Shown: positions 14,584 to 49,200 of the stretch, one piece after another
Layout: each line of letters begins with the position of its first letter
Numbering within the stretch: the first letter of the stretch is position 1
Origin: Ciona savignyi
Taxonomy: Eukaryota; Chordata; Ascidiacea; Phlebobranchia; Cionidae
NCBI GenBank assembly: GCA_000149265.1
Contig: CH002478.1
Span: 169,798 to 233,797, forward strand
Direction of reading: 5' to 3'
DNA: 64,000 nucleotides
Program-made: the position numbers and the translations under genes
Notes under the pieces: generated by a model
Seen by the model: only the letters and a program-made list of their open reading frames with translations
The model's database searches: none
What the model was told of the DNA's origin: nothing

Positions 14584-16384
14584 ACCAGAAAACTGACGGT
14601 TTTATACATAGCACCTACCTTATGTTGATATTTTTGCCCACTCTGCATTTACTTCTTGTCCATTTCTTTTACAATCACAAGTGTAAATATACTAGTCAGT
14701 CATAAAAATAGAATACATTTTTATCTTTATAAAAATTGATGTATGGTATTGTGGATGTAATTACCACCATAATGTTTTTTCATGTGGGCTGTTACTATAT
14801 AATCTGTGTAACTAGTAATTCCATGCATGGTGTTTTAATGTGTGCACTTTTTAATACACTTAAATAACTCAAAACAGTTGATGTAAAAATAAACATCAAG
14901 CTCACATTCCTTGGTCGTTTTATCATGATAATGTATATACCCACTCTGCTGTAATTAACCCTTTGTTTAAAATTGAGTGTTTAAAATTTTTTAAAGTTGT
15001 TTTGACTTCTCTCTTAACTTTCGTTCCATGGTTTTCTCTTTTATTTGGTCTTTTTTAACCAACAAAATTTAATAAGATGAGTAATATTTTATTCACCTTT
15101 TCTTTTAGAATTTCTCTATTATTTTCTACTTTCTCTGTAATCATGTATATTATAATTGTATAAGTACAATACAACAACAAAAAAAGGATCTCTTTTTGAT
15201 TTTATTATACCATTTTCTGAGTTTTCTTTAAAAATACAGAGAGTTTGTTTATATTGTGGTAAGATATTCAATAAGTACTTTAAAGTGCCTAGCACAGGAC
15301 ACAAACCACTAGCTAGCGACCAGTTTGATATATGCAACCCATCGACTGAAACAATCTGCAACACTTCAGCTGTTCCCATATACCCAGGTGGAAACAGTAT
15401 ATCCATTGTTGTTAAATATATGTGGTTCAATGACAGTCAATTAACTTAACATCAATTTAAGATTATCTTGTGTCCACAGTAGGGTTTCAGGGGCCATTGA
15501 AGTGTGGTGTATGTTTCCAATAAAAGTCAAAGTAATTCGTATTGTGTAAATTTAACATTCGGCTATGTATGTGTGTTGCCCAAGTACACAACCTAACCTA
15601 GCAGGAGTAAAAAAACGAATATTACGCATAGTGATGACACTCGTCGTTGTCACCTACACCACATTACCAGACACATATTACAGGTCAAGCCCGAGATAAG
15701 AGAACCCGGTTTGGTTTCAGTGCCGTGGTTAAATTCGTGTACCCTTTTACCACAATTTACCGCCGTATCTTAACCTCATTTTGGCACCAAACCACTATTG
15801 TTCCCACAAAGGATTATTTTCCAAAATACTGGTAAAGCCTTTCAAAATTAAGGACACCGCTAAAACGAAGAAAAATACACATTAAAATCCTGGTTTCTAC
15901 GGGCCGGTTTCAAAATCAGGGTTTACAGTTTATGTTATTTTATATGCTGTCTAGTATATTGCGCTATATTTGTAACCATAGTTTACTAGATTTATTTTTG
16001 TGGTCACCTTGTTTGTTTGGCGGCAACAATGTTTTAAAAACAATTTTAAAAAAACTTTTCATTGTTGATGTTGACACACCCCTTAATTCTATACACAAAG
16101 ACCTGGTTCATACACAGTTTTTAAACTGGCAAGTGACAACAGCGGAAATGAGGTTCATTTATAGGTGGTATCATTAAAAAGTTATTCACACACTTTAATA
16201 GTACCAATAAATTTAGATTTTCTTGTGGCATAGTTTTTTTTACTAATTTATAAAAGTCTTTCTCTAAAACTGTAAAACATCGAACACAAATTTATCAAAC
16301 TTCTTTCGACACGGATATTTATTTAAGTCATGGTTATACGAAATATATAGAGGTTATACATATATAAACTGGATTGCAGACAAA
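14584..16384. other. Intergenic, p62 3' UTR and repeat remnants
   Basis: Holds the p62 3' UTR, then AT-rich DNA with a SINE fragment near 15283-15353 and a weaker relative near 15568-15600. ORFs around 15156-15449 and 15932-16177 have no family resemblance or splice support. I see no gene. Confidence 0.5.
15283..15353 (-). repeat. Fragment of the tRNA-headed SINE
   Basis: Shares the core 'aagtgcc...acacaa...ctagctagcgaccagtt...tgcaaccc' with the fuller copies at 53703-54008 and 61404-61636. Only the middle of the element remains. Confidence 0.55.
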
Positions 16385-17341
16385 TTACACCGGGAACGAA
16401 CACATAGGAACAAGATACGGATGGTTTGAAAAATGATTAAACATTCCGTAGCTATTTCCTAGGGATGCTTTGGTGGCCACCACCAAACCCATATAACTAA
16501 AGCCTGCAGTATTTACCGGGTAACCGGGGTGCCATCTGGAATAAATTGAGTTACCGGTTGTAGAGGATCGTACAGTTCCATCCTGAAAAAGAATGTGGTG
16601 TTTCGTGTTGTATTGTACAAAGTATATAAGAGAAGAAAAGATGTTCATGTTTATCATTCTGAATGGAAAAAACAAAATGATAAATTTGAGTGCTGCGATA
16701 ACATACACCCCTCAAACCTGATGCTGGTAGGCTGAAGCAAGCCAAAACTCCACATAATTTGGATTTCGATCTATGTATGCGTTCCAAGCTTGTTTTGCGT
16801 AATTGTACACCAAGTCGTACATTTCAGCGTTTTCTATATCCAACAACTGGCCTCCGTGGTAAACACACATGCTCCGTGCTTCGCTCCACGTCATACCATA
16901 CCCACTCGTGTAAATGAATCGAATGCATTTTCCACCGTACATCACACCGCTGCATTTTCCTGTGAAGTAAACATTTTTGAATATCTTTTTAGCCTAAAAC
17001 GACACATTAAAACTTGTACACGCTTAAGGCTGGCGTCTGAAACCGAGTTGTCGGAGTAATTCCAGTTTTATCTATTTTCATTATAAACAAATACAACTCT
17101 TTGAATTGAATCTATTTAACATTTTTACGCGTACAGTCTATACACATAAGCAGTCTGCCGTCTAGGTTTAAAAAATCCACACCCGTACAGTACAAATAGA
17201 AATTTAAAAGGTCTTACTCTCATTGTTAAGTGCTTCCTGAATCATAGTTTGTACATGAGAGCAATTGCATTGGTTTTGTGATTGGCTTGCCATAGTTTCC
17301 GATACAACATGAGTGATGCAGCAAATTGCAATCAGCAGCAA
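16385..17341 (-). CDS. Secreted C-type lectin-like protein, first exon cut by gap
   Basis: Three minus-strand exons in phase: 17218-17341 (start codon lost in the gap), 16718-16959 and 16385-16582 (stop TAA 16387-16385). Visible residues begin with a hydrophobic stretch (LLLIAICCITHVVSE), read as the end of a signal peptide. A short linker with CNCSH follows, then a C-type lectin-like fold: KCIRFIY, WSEARSMCVYHGGQLLDIE, EFWLASAYQ, RWHPGYPVN and the closing YLVPMCSFPV. The usual WIGL is FWLA. The calcium/sugar EPN and WND motifs are missing, and so are the two inner cysteines of the canonical domain. It is therefore probably not a classical calcium-dependent lectin. It could act in immunity or cell recognition, as many ascidian lectin-fold proteins do, but the ligand cannot be read from sequence. 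Confidence 0.8.
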
Positions 17342-17441
17342 NNNNNNNNNNNNNNNNNNNNNNNNNNNNNNNNNNNNNNNNNNNNNNNNNNNNNNNNNNN
17401 NNNNNNNNNNNNNNNNNNNNNNNNNNNNNNNNNNNNNNNNN
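17342..17441. other. Assembly gap (100 N)
   Basis: Unknown bases that remove the start codon and probably the 5' UTR of the lectin-like gene. The right flank may hold another SINE fragment (17510-17535, 'cttacccaagaacacaacc'). Confidence 0.99.
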
Positions 17442-19818
17442 TGTTAGGTATATACGGGACTGAGAAGCATTGTGAACGAAAAGGACGGGATATCTTTTTC
17501 ACTAAGTGACTTACCCAAGAACACAACCATCTAACCAGCCACTAGTATTAATCTTTTAATATTTAACATGTAGATATTTCTTATTTGTTGGTTTTCGTTT
17601 TTTTGCTCCTTCTTTACGGTAATAGAGATAATAGCAATGTTTAAAAACTAAGCAGGGAAAACGAAATAACTACAATAGTTACAACACATTATATGTATTT
17701 ACATATGACTTATGAAAAAGTCGACGTGTATGTTATATTTGATATTTAAAAATAAAGTCAACTAGTTGAATGTGTAAAACTCCAAAAAAGTGACCAGAAA
17801 TTAATATGTAATTTACTTTTATTCAGTATTGACTGTTATTACATTTCAAAACGCCCTTCTTCCAGTTCAGCGGACAAACAGTTTTCTCTGTTTTGAGTCA
17901 TATATAAGGTTCGAATCTTTGGTCATTGTTGCAATGCTTTCACTGCAGTTTTTGCCAAATACGGCACGAACATGGTGTACGAAACTCATGCTGCCCGAAG
18001 CGAGGCACAGTCAGTGATGCAGCTTTTACGCTGTTTGGTGGTAATAAATATATAAGAATTAAAACAGTTCTAATGTAGTTATATAAATCAAAAGAAAATA
18101 GTCATAGAAAAAAATCTTCTGAAAATGGCAATTATCAATTAATATAACAAAAGAAGGTGATAACATTTTATTTTTGGTTAAAATATTTATTCTGCGATTG
18201 CCACCATTTCTTGCTTAACTAAATTTTGTTTACCTGTTTAAAACTACCTGGATGTTAGATCATTGTCTTGATATCTAGATAAACTAGCATGCATTAGTCA
18301 TCTAACTTTTCGGTAACTGATCTTATTTTGAGTGAACTTATTAATACTGCCATTTCGAGTTACCCGATGCCTACAGGGCAAGTCGCTTACAGTAAATCAA
18401 GATGGGAAATTTTGATTCTTATGCGATAACAGAGTTTATTGGCAAATTATTGGTGTAAATACTTTTAATTTGCGAATTGCTCATGCGAAAAATATTGCTC
18501 ACGGTATTTTCTTCCAAAACGTTGAGTTTAGAATCTGTTTGCAACTTTAAATGAAAATGCGAAATCTATACAACAAAAGGGTAAAGATAAATTGTTTTGT
18601 AATGATTAAAAAAACGATTTTGTCGCACCAAAAGATATAAAGGACATAATTATTCATAAAAAAGTGGATGACCAATCGATCCAATTGTAACAAACGCAAT
18701 GATTCAAAGAAAAGTATAAACATGAATAATGAGAAGCTACAGCATTTGCACGGATACTACACATAACCTTCAACCGAACACAACAAATTCGTTTTATCAC
18801 AAACCATGCCTTTCGTATTTCGCCACCACTGACATTCAACCTTTCCTCTAACATTCTTAACAAACAAGCATAAAAGCGACCAAAATGAAAGCATAAAAAG
18901 CGCTTTAAATAGCCCTATAAAGATCCAGGGAACTTGTGAAGTGTTTAAGATTATAAAAATATCTTATCTTTAAATGAAAACACAGTTTAAACCCGGGTTT
19001 AAAATAACAGTGACAAAAAATAGGAATGCTAACACGTTCAACCAGCGTTTTTAGTGTAATACGGAGTCGGGGCAGCCAATTTCAACTTAAACATGACAGC
19101 TGTTGGCAAGTCAAATATGCTTGTTGGCGATTTGGGCGCAGAAGTATATGAAATAGAAAATCGAAAGAAACACAGACAACATGCACATGGAATACAACAG
19201 CGGGGCAGTGGTCATTACGTTCTTTGCCGTGTAAAATATATGAAACGTTAGAAAAGTCGAAAATAGATCTCAAAGCAGGATCACCAGCATTTTTTATAAA
19301 AAAAAACAGTGCAAAGATGGTAAAACCAGGGATTAAAAACAGATTTTGGCCACACCCGATCCCAAATTTTAAGCACGAAAATCAAGCAAGCAAAGCGACT
19401 ACAGCACAGACAGATGATTAAAAAATGAAGCGATTTCCTTTTGGAATGAACACACAAACATGATAAAATGGCAGCGCTAGAAAGTATGCTTAGTGCAGAG
19501 ATGCTGGAGTGTAGTATAAAAGAATGTAAAAGTTTTGTCGGCGTTTAGCACCTTCGTTATAATGCAACAGAATTGGGGGAACATTGAAATAGAAGCATGG
19601 TAGAGGTAGGGAGGGTGCATGGCGAACTGCTGCAGCCCAGTGATATTATTATTTGTTTGTATAAAAAAGGATAGCTATTAAAATAACGCTTTTGAAAGGA
19701 TATGGAATTGGGAAGAATCTTAAAAGCAAGTGCCAGGTATTTCACTTGTACCACCCTTTATAAATTCGACAATAGTGGGAAGGAGATACTTAAATCGACA
19801 TCTGAACGTAGAGGAGAA
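17442..19818. other. Intergenic, no gene resolved
   Basis: AT-rich spacer between the lectin-like gene and the 3' end of MAP3K1. A slightly GC-richer block at about 17925-18045 is open in several frames on both strands, but no start, family motif or convincing splice pair supports an exon. Elsewhere I see nothing beyond low-complexity sequence. Confidence 0.45.
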
Positions 19819-42618
<22,800 letters not shown>

Positions 42619-43126
42619 ACTATGGCTTATATTGGACTCAAGTGCAAATTTTAACTTGATAACAGATGCCTCATGATCTGGTACTGATCTTCCGTTTTTG
42701 TTGGAGTTTCACTCTTTCATGTTGCAGATAAGGTCGCTAATAATGGTGGCTTAAAACTTTCTTAAAAAAATAGCAGCTATCCACTGAGCACCTCAATTTA
42801 GTTGCATTTCTTTATCGAGACGAGGCATTATCAAAGAGTATAAAATACCTTGCTCACTCATGCCGAGCACCCTAAAGCTGGAAGTAGAACAAAAATTGTA
42901 TGAATCTCGTGGAATGTAATAGCCTAAGAAATTACACCTACTTATCTTACTGCTAATTCTATTATTTCTTTTAATTTTCATATTTTAATTGCATTTATTA
43001 TTAGGTGGAACCTGCTTCGACAACCACAAGATTTTGCGGTGTCGCCTAGTTAAACTTCAGTAAAATTAATTTTTATATCGTTTATTATTTATTACTCTTA
43101 CATTTAAAATATAAATTCTTCATTGA

Positions 43127-43345
43127 TTGGGCAACACTTAAATGAGGGAAGGAGGGAAAATGCTGAGTAAAATTAGGGAAACTAATTTTAACCCTGCACT
43201 AAACAGTAACCTGAAGCCCAGAACTAACCCTAACTCCAACCCCATGTTTAAAACTGACTCTAATTCCCTAATCTTTGTTTTAGTGTGTAGTTTCCCTTCT
43301 ACCCTCTTTCCCGCTTTCCCTCCTTTAAGTATTCCCCGATTGATT
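43127..43345. repeat. MITE-like element with telomere-like AACCCTAACTCC motifs
   Basis: An imperfect inverted repeat, 'acttaaatgagggaaggagg' on the left against 'cctcctttaagt' on the right, brackets a centre of 'ctaaccctaactccaacccc' type. Related centres occur at 43690-43725, 44085-44140, 57755-57820 and 59860-59950. Confidence 0.45.
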
Positions 43346-43549
43346 TACTAATTGTCTGTAATTGATCATCATTAACATATTTAGGTAAATATGCAAATTC
43401 GACGGATTTTTGCAGCTTATATCTCCTTTAGCTTTTTCTGAACCAAAACACAACACTCGAATTTGATTTACAAAGACCAAATTTAAAACACAGTCAACTC
43501 TATATCATGCAACACTACGAATCAAAAACCTTATATAAAGTTAAAATAA

Positions 43550-44240
43550 CATGCGGCTAGAGACAGAACGGTAGTCTGTTTTTTCTCTGTTGGATGGCGC
43601 TATTTATCAGCTGTACTAAAGCGGGGAGGAGGGAAACTACTAACTAAAATTACGGACACTAATTTTAACCCATTCCTGAACACTAAACTTAACCGCAGGA
43701 CTAACAATAACTCTAGCCCCATGTTTATTACACCATTTACGCATTTTAAGTAAATAGTGTTTACAATTAAAAAACTGCGAAGAGATCGATTACTTTAGCC
43801 AATGTTTGGAAAAATTCCAAAAATGCTCAGACAAGCTGAATGCGGGGTTATGATGAGTTTGTTTATAACTAAGAAACAAAAGAGTTAAAAAAACGGAAAA
43901 AAAGCAAGCTCCCCGTAGGGGAATCGAACCACTGTCTCCCGCGTGACAGGCGGCGACGCTTACCACTACACTAACGAGGAACACCATCAGTAAGTGCGAA
44001 AACTAGTATAAGACAGTCGCGGGTGCCTCTAAATACTACAGGACCGCTTAGATCACTTAGATTGCTATAGAAAGTAATTCTAACCCTGTCCCAAACACTA
44101 ATCTCAACCCCAGAACTAACTTTAACCCCAACCCTAACATTAATTTCGAAAATAGTTACTCCCCAGATAATTCCAAAAAAATAAAAAGGCGCCACCCAGC
44201 AGAGAAAAATCAGACTACCGTTCCGTCCCTAGTCGCATCT
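43550..44240. mobile_element. TIR element (691 bp) with 10-bp target duplication, carrying a tRNA-Asp gene
   Basis: Inverted repeats of about 51 bp bracket the element: left from atgcggctagagacagaacgg, right the reverse complement starting atgcgactagggacggaacgg, with 44 of 51 positions matching by eye. The sequence GTTAAAATAA flanks both sides (43540-43549 and 44241-44250). Long TIRs and a 9-10 bp duplication are features of Mutator-like (MULE) elements. The interior holds a tRNA-Asp gene and two stretches related to other local MITEs (43615-43740; 44010-44140). No transposase is encoded. Confidence 0.75.
43909..43980 (-). tRNA. tRNA-Asp (anticodon GTC)
   Basis: A 72-nt cloverleaf on the minus strand. 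The acceptor stem TCCTCGT pairs with ACGGGGA, the A box is TAGTGTAGTGG, the anticodon loop is CTGTCAC (GTC, Asp), and the B box is GGTTCGATTCC. A run of T follows within about 8 bases, as needed for RNA polymerase III termination. There is one mismatch at the top of the anticodon stem (G27-G43) and one in the T stem (T51-C63), so it may be a weakly decayed copy. It lies inside the TIR element at 43550-44240. Confidence 0.85.
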
Positions 44241-44529
44241 GTTAAAATAAGCGCGTCATGAATTATGACTCAATGCTTTTTTCTTGCGTTTACATAAAAA
44301 TCTTATATAGTTTTGGTTGTCCGTTTGTCTAATAAACCTACAAACACAAAATGTCTTAGAAACTAAGACCGGTAAAAAAGTTTGAACATGATTTAAGTAC
44401 TTTGCGAAAAATATAGTCGGCTCGGTTGATTACAAAACCTAATGTCACTTTTCTAATATATGCAGACCACTACAAAAGCTCCAATAAGCGGCTTGTGGTT
44501 ATGATATAGTAAAACGAACAATATGACGC

Positions 44530-44650
44530 CCCTGCGTTTTTTTAACCGGACGTAGTTTCGAAACCATGATTGGGTCGTCCCTAAGACCGCTTTTGTATAG
44601 AAATGGTTGGTGTATTGTTCGCGTTAACCACTCGGCCTTATTTTTTACCG
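44530..44650 (-). repeat. tRNA-like repeat, single diverged copy
   Basis: Shares 'gtttcgaaacc', 'atgattgggtcgtc', 'cgcttttgtata' and 'cgcgttaaccactcggcc' with the tandem copies at 52191-52602. Read on the minus strand it has a GGCCGAGTGGTTAACGCG A-box-like start and a GGTTTCGAAAC B-box-like end. Confidence 0.6.
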
Positions 44651-46200
44651 CAGCGGGATTAAAATTAGTTTTCCATCCTATTGGTCGAGCGACTTTTGTA
44701 AACCCATTTATATACTACCCAGGTGTTTATCTATAACTTTTGTGGTTTCTTTACAATTTTCATAGTATATATGTATAAATGTTCTTTTGGTGCTTCAGTG
44801 TAGTAATTTTGATTTGAAAAATTGTTCACGTTTGGCTCTACCAGGGTTGGCTACCTTCGTCTCCGGAGTCGTAGGCTATGCGGCCGGTACTGTAGCGAGC
44901 TCTTAATAAGCTTAATAGCCATAAACAAGTTAAACAAACAGAAGCACACGCGGCTTTATCTCACACGGTGATGTTTTTTATTGCGTAAATATTAATAGTT
45001 TTGCGACTCCAATGATTTTTATTTTGTGAATTCGGGTAAAATGGATCTTTAAGTGCATAAGGTTGCCGATCTCTAGGTTATACCTATATTAACTGATTAA
45101 TTTGATTATAGATGGGCTTTAAATACTGGCGTTTTTCTTTCTTAATATTTGTTAAAAGGTTTTGTTGTCTGTTTTTATGTTGGAAACATAAATTAAAGTA
45201 ACGTGGCATAGCTATCAAACTGGGTGTTTTTATTATTTTTATTTGGACACTAAACGTTAGAAGAGACACATACAAGAAAAGATAAGTTTTTCATTTCGGC
45301 TCTCGTATAGGCCTACTGCAAAACGAAATTTAGTCACAAAATCGAATAAGAAAGTTTTGAAAATTTTGAGTGCCATATGTGGTCAACTACATACGGCTTG
45401 TAGGGCAAGCTTTGACTACATCTCGGGCAAAACACGAAAAAGAATCATTTAGAGATTTGGACTCCCGTAAGTTTTGTAGCGTTCACTCTGTTCTGGATCA
45501 GAAGTTGGGACTGTTCTTGATTGGTTTTCGAAAACAACCCTCTGACCTAAAAATAAAGTGTTATAATAAACTTAACACTCTATAGCAAAATGCATACAAC
45601 TATGATACATAATAACTCTTCGGCTGTACTTACACGCTTGCGTGCAGGCAAACATTTCTGTATTTATGATTAGCAGGTAGCAGGCCTATACAAGCGTACG
45701 CCCACAATAATAAAATATGAATTACTGTCCACTCGCGCCCAAGCGAATGTGTGCACTCGTCACCGGAATAAATATAATGGCTTTAAAATGCATATATCTG
45801 CCGAAATTCATAAATATAGATTCAATATACAGTGCGCAGGGTAATTGTTTATGCCTATTCATATGTCTTATTACCTTGTCGATTTTAAAATGACAAGTGT
45901 CAGGATAAAAGGTTACCAGAACAATTTTGTAAAGAGTGATCGATGTAGGGAGGGGTATAGGCGCAAAAAGTTAAGTAAAACACTTCCTGTGTAAGGATTT
46001 TGAATTACAGCCCTTTTTGTGAAGTTAATTTACATTGAAGAAATAGGGAGACTAATTAGTTATACGTCTATGAAACTTTTGTTTTGTCTACTGGATTTAA
46101 TAATCGCTCATTCAATGCGTTATTGCCAATTATTTTTCGGCGGTCATATGCTCCCGAAAATCCCCGTTTTCTAACACTAAACATTAGTTTTACGGAATAT
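44651..46200. other. Intergenic, no gene resolved
   Basis: AT-rich spacer between the tRNA-like repeat and the 3' end of the GPCR gene. An ORF at 45370-45585 has no recognisable family or splice context. Confidence 0.45.
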
Positions 46201-49200
46201 TCATAAATCACAACGTTTCCACCAACCAAAGTTTGTCGTCGCTAGTGTATTTAGTTTGTAGTTGAACGAGTAATCATAGAGAGAGGGAAATGCAGCTTCA
46301 CATGCAGTCTTGTTGCGAAGAAGAACGTTGAAAGCCTTACGCAGTTCGCTTTTCTTGGACGTGTAAATTAGCGGCGTAAGAGCACTGTTGCAATATGCGA
46401 ACCTGTACAGTTTATTAAAGAATAAATTAATAAACATGATTTAAATAAAATCGTTATAGTTTAGTTATATTGTATAGCTCTGGCTAAGCCATTACATACT
46501 AATAAGATTTATTGGTATTGTTATTATAAATAGGATACGATATTTTTGTTTAATTAACGCGGGGAAGTTTGATCATCGTATTTCTTGATTGATAATCGTA
46601 TTTCTCGAAATGCGTAAAGTGTGCAAACACCGTCAAAGCTCTTGCAGTGTGTTACACATTCTTAAGACTTTTCCTCCGTTAAAGTATAACTCGGCCCAAT
46701 GACACAAACAACTTACCGGCTAGATATAATCCAACAAAGAAAAAAAAAGCATGCTAGTTATATTAGCTTCAATCTCCTAAAAATGTCGAAGAGTATTATC
46801 TACAGTCTACGCCAAACTGTATACCATTCAAAAAACTGCAACAGGGTAGTTGGTATGCAGCACGATGGGCAGAGCAATTGAGTAACGTGGGCCTGGAAGA
46901 AGGGGAACCAGCAGATGATAAATACTCCCATTATCAGGCCAGTGGTGAGATGAAGTTTTTTCTGTCTGCGCAGCATCATTCTACGCAGCTATGGAAAAAG
47001 TTGTAATCAGTTTTACGTTTAGAAGATGTGGCACTATTTATTTATTAAATTTATTTTTTATTATAAAAAAATGTTTATTTTAAACGCTATATTTTTTTAA
47101 TTATATCCTTGTTTTGAATAAACTAAACTAAACTGTTTATAATTCAATCATTATATGTAAAAATAATTTAGAAACAAGTAATATAGCTTAATGTCAGAGA
47201 CTCGTTCAGTAGTGTGTCTGATTAAGTCTGAAACTCTGAAATGCCGTAACTGCTCTAACTCTAACCCAGCGCCTTCTTATTACATTGTAAATTACAAATT
47301 TCGAAAGTTTCACACTGGTATAATTGTTATATCAGATGACGAATTTCCTTTCTCTTTTTGGTGCAAATATTGTAGGAGTGACGTTTAGGCCATACTTTAC
47401 ACATCAAGGGCCAAGACTAAATATAGGTGTGTGTACATGTGCAGTGCTACGACGTGGGGATATGTTTAGAAGCGTTTAAAGTTGTGAGTATACATTTAAA
47501 TACAAAGAAAAGTAGTTTTACTAGTTATTTGTAAAATTAGTGGCAAGCGTTGTTTGTGTTTTATTAGTATATTACTTATACTGATTTATTTTGAAAATCA
47601 AAAGCGTGCCTAATCACTGGTAGGAAATTGTTTTACTAGTTTTAAATTAAATGGTGCGTCTAGTTTGGTTAAAGTTATTGTTACCTGTGTACTTTTGACC
47701 TGGGATTTTAAAATGCAAGTTATCCGTCCGTACGCGCAGCACATAATAACCAGTGGTATATAAAACGAACTGCATGAACTGAAAACGGCGTACCACTTTT
47801 TCTGTGAGTGGTGACACACCATTGGATCGCCAGTCTGCAATGTAAGAAAAAGAAATGATTATTTATCGTTGAAATAGCCAAGAAATTACCAACTTTGGGA
47901 CCTCGCGAGATAGTAATGGTATTGATTTGTTATTGGTCTCAAAGAAAAAACATATTTTTTCTGAAACACGCTTGGCTGGCAGGACTAACACAAGAGGGGG
48001 TGGCCTAATTTAAAACTTTGCGAATGCAGCGGTTCAAACATTTAGACAGATTATACATCGAAATATCGACTGACCTTGTGGGCAATAACAGACCAAGAGC
48101 AAACCATTCCAGACCAAAACCAAACTCCTAACACCATACAGATACAGCAACGGTTCGAAATACACCTGCAAACAAATAATTTACAAACTTATTACTTTTG
48201 TTCATGCATATAATAGGGCCTATATGTGTTAAACCTGCTAGGTTACCTTACAAGACTACGAGATTCGCAATACCCCCTATTTTCGTGTGACTTTACGTAT
48301 TCGCCGAGTGACATATTAACGACGCCGGGTTGTGGAAACGTTTTTTGGGGGTGATCAAGTTTTGAACCTATGACGGGCTTTTCAATAAAACCATTTTTGG
48401 GATAATTGGTATATGTATAATATGGGCTGTAAAAAAGTTCCTTAAGGTTGACTGAATGGGAGTGCGTCGGACCATCCGCTAGAGCGGCTAAAAGGTTGTG
48501 TAAGAAATAAACTATCTGCTTGCTTGTCGATTGTTTCCTTGTACAAAGCAGTAAGTAAAAAATATAGCTCTCAAACATGTTAAAAACGGTCTTAAGTCTT
48601 GACAATAAGTCAATCATGCTCCTTGCCACTCGTTTTATGTGCCATATTTGGGAAAATGGGACACATATTGTGTTTTTTCCGTTTTTTTGTTTTTTAATTT
48701 TTTTCTCGTCAAACGTCTGGCATGGCATGTCGCCTCATCCACTAAAATGGGTATTGGAATCGCAATAAAACTTTGACATTTGTTAGACAACATGGACTAG
48801 ATATGCAAAAACTAAAACTTAGGCAATAAATCTAGGGGAATTCCCCGGAACGTTAAAAACCAAAACAGTATTTTTTTAAAATTATTATTATTAGGCATAG
48901 CGCTTTCTCCAATTTTAATCAAGTTTTGTAAATGCTAGTGCATTAGCCACTACTTTACCAAAAATTCCCTATAAAATACACTAAAAAAGAAGATTTGTTC
49001 CAAAATCATATCTGTGACAGACATGGTATGTGCCCCCGACATCAACCAGAAAGGTTAATGAAATCGCAATATAACTTTTATTTTTATTTTTTAGACAACA
49101 TGGGCTAAATACGCAGAAACCAAAATTGTAGGTTATGAATCAAGGGTAATTCTACTTGGACGTTCAAAATTAAAAAGAAATATTTTGTTCTAAACATTGA

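Noticed and set aside
15156..15449. 97-codon plus-strand ORF and its antisense partner
   Set aside because: It overlaps a SINE fragment and shows no family motif, so it is a chance ORF.
17925..18045. GC-richer block with open frames on both strands
   Set aside because: No start, no matching splice phases and no recognised motif.
43127..44140. AACCCTAACCCC stretches as an interstitial telomere
   Set aside because: The units are degenerate and lie within MITE-like inverted repeats, not in a regular TTAGGG array.
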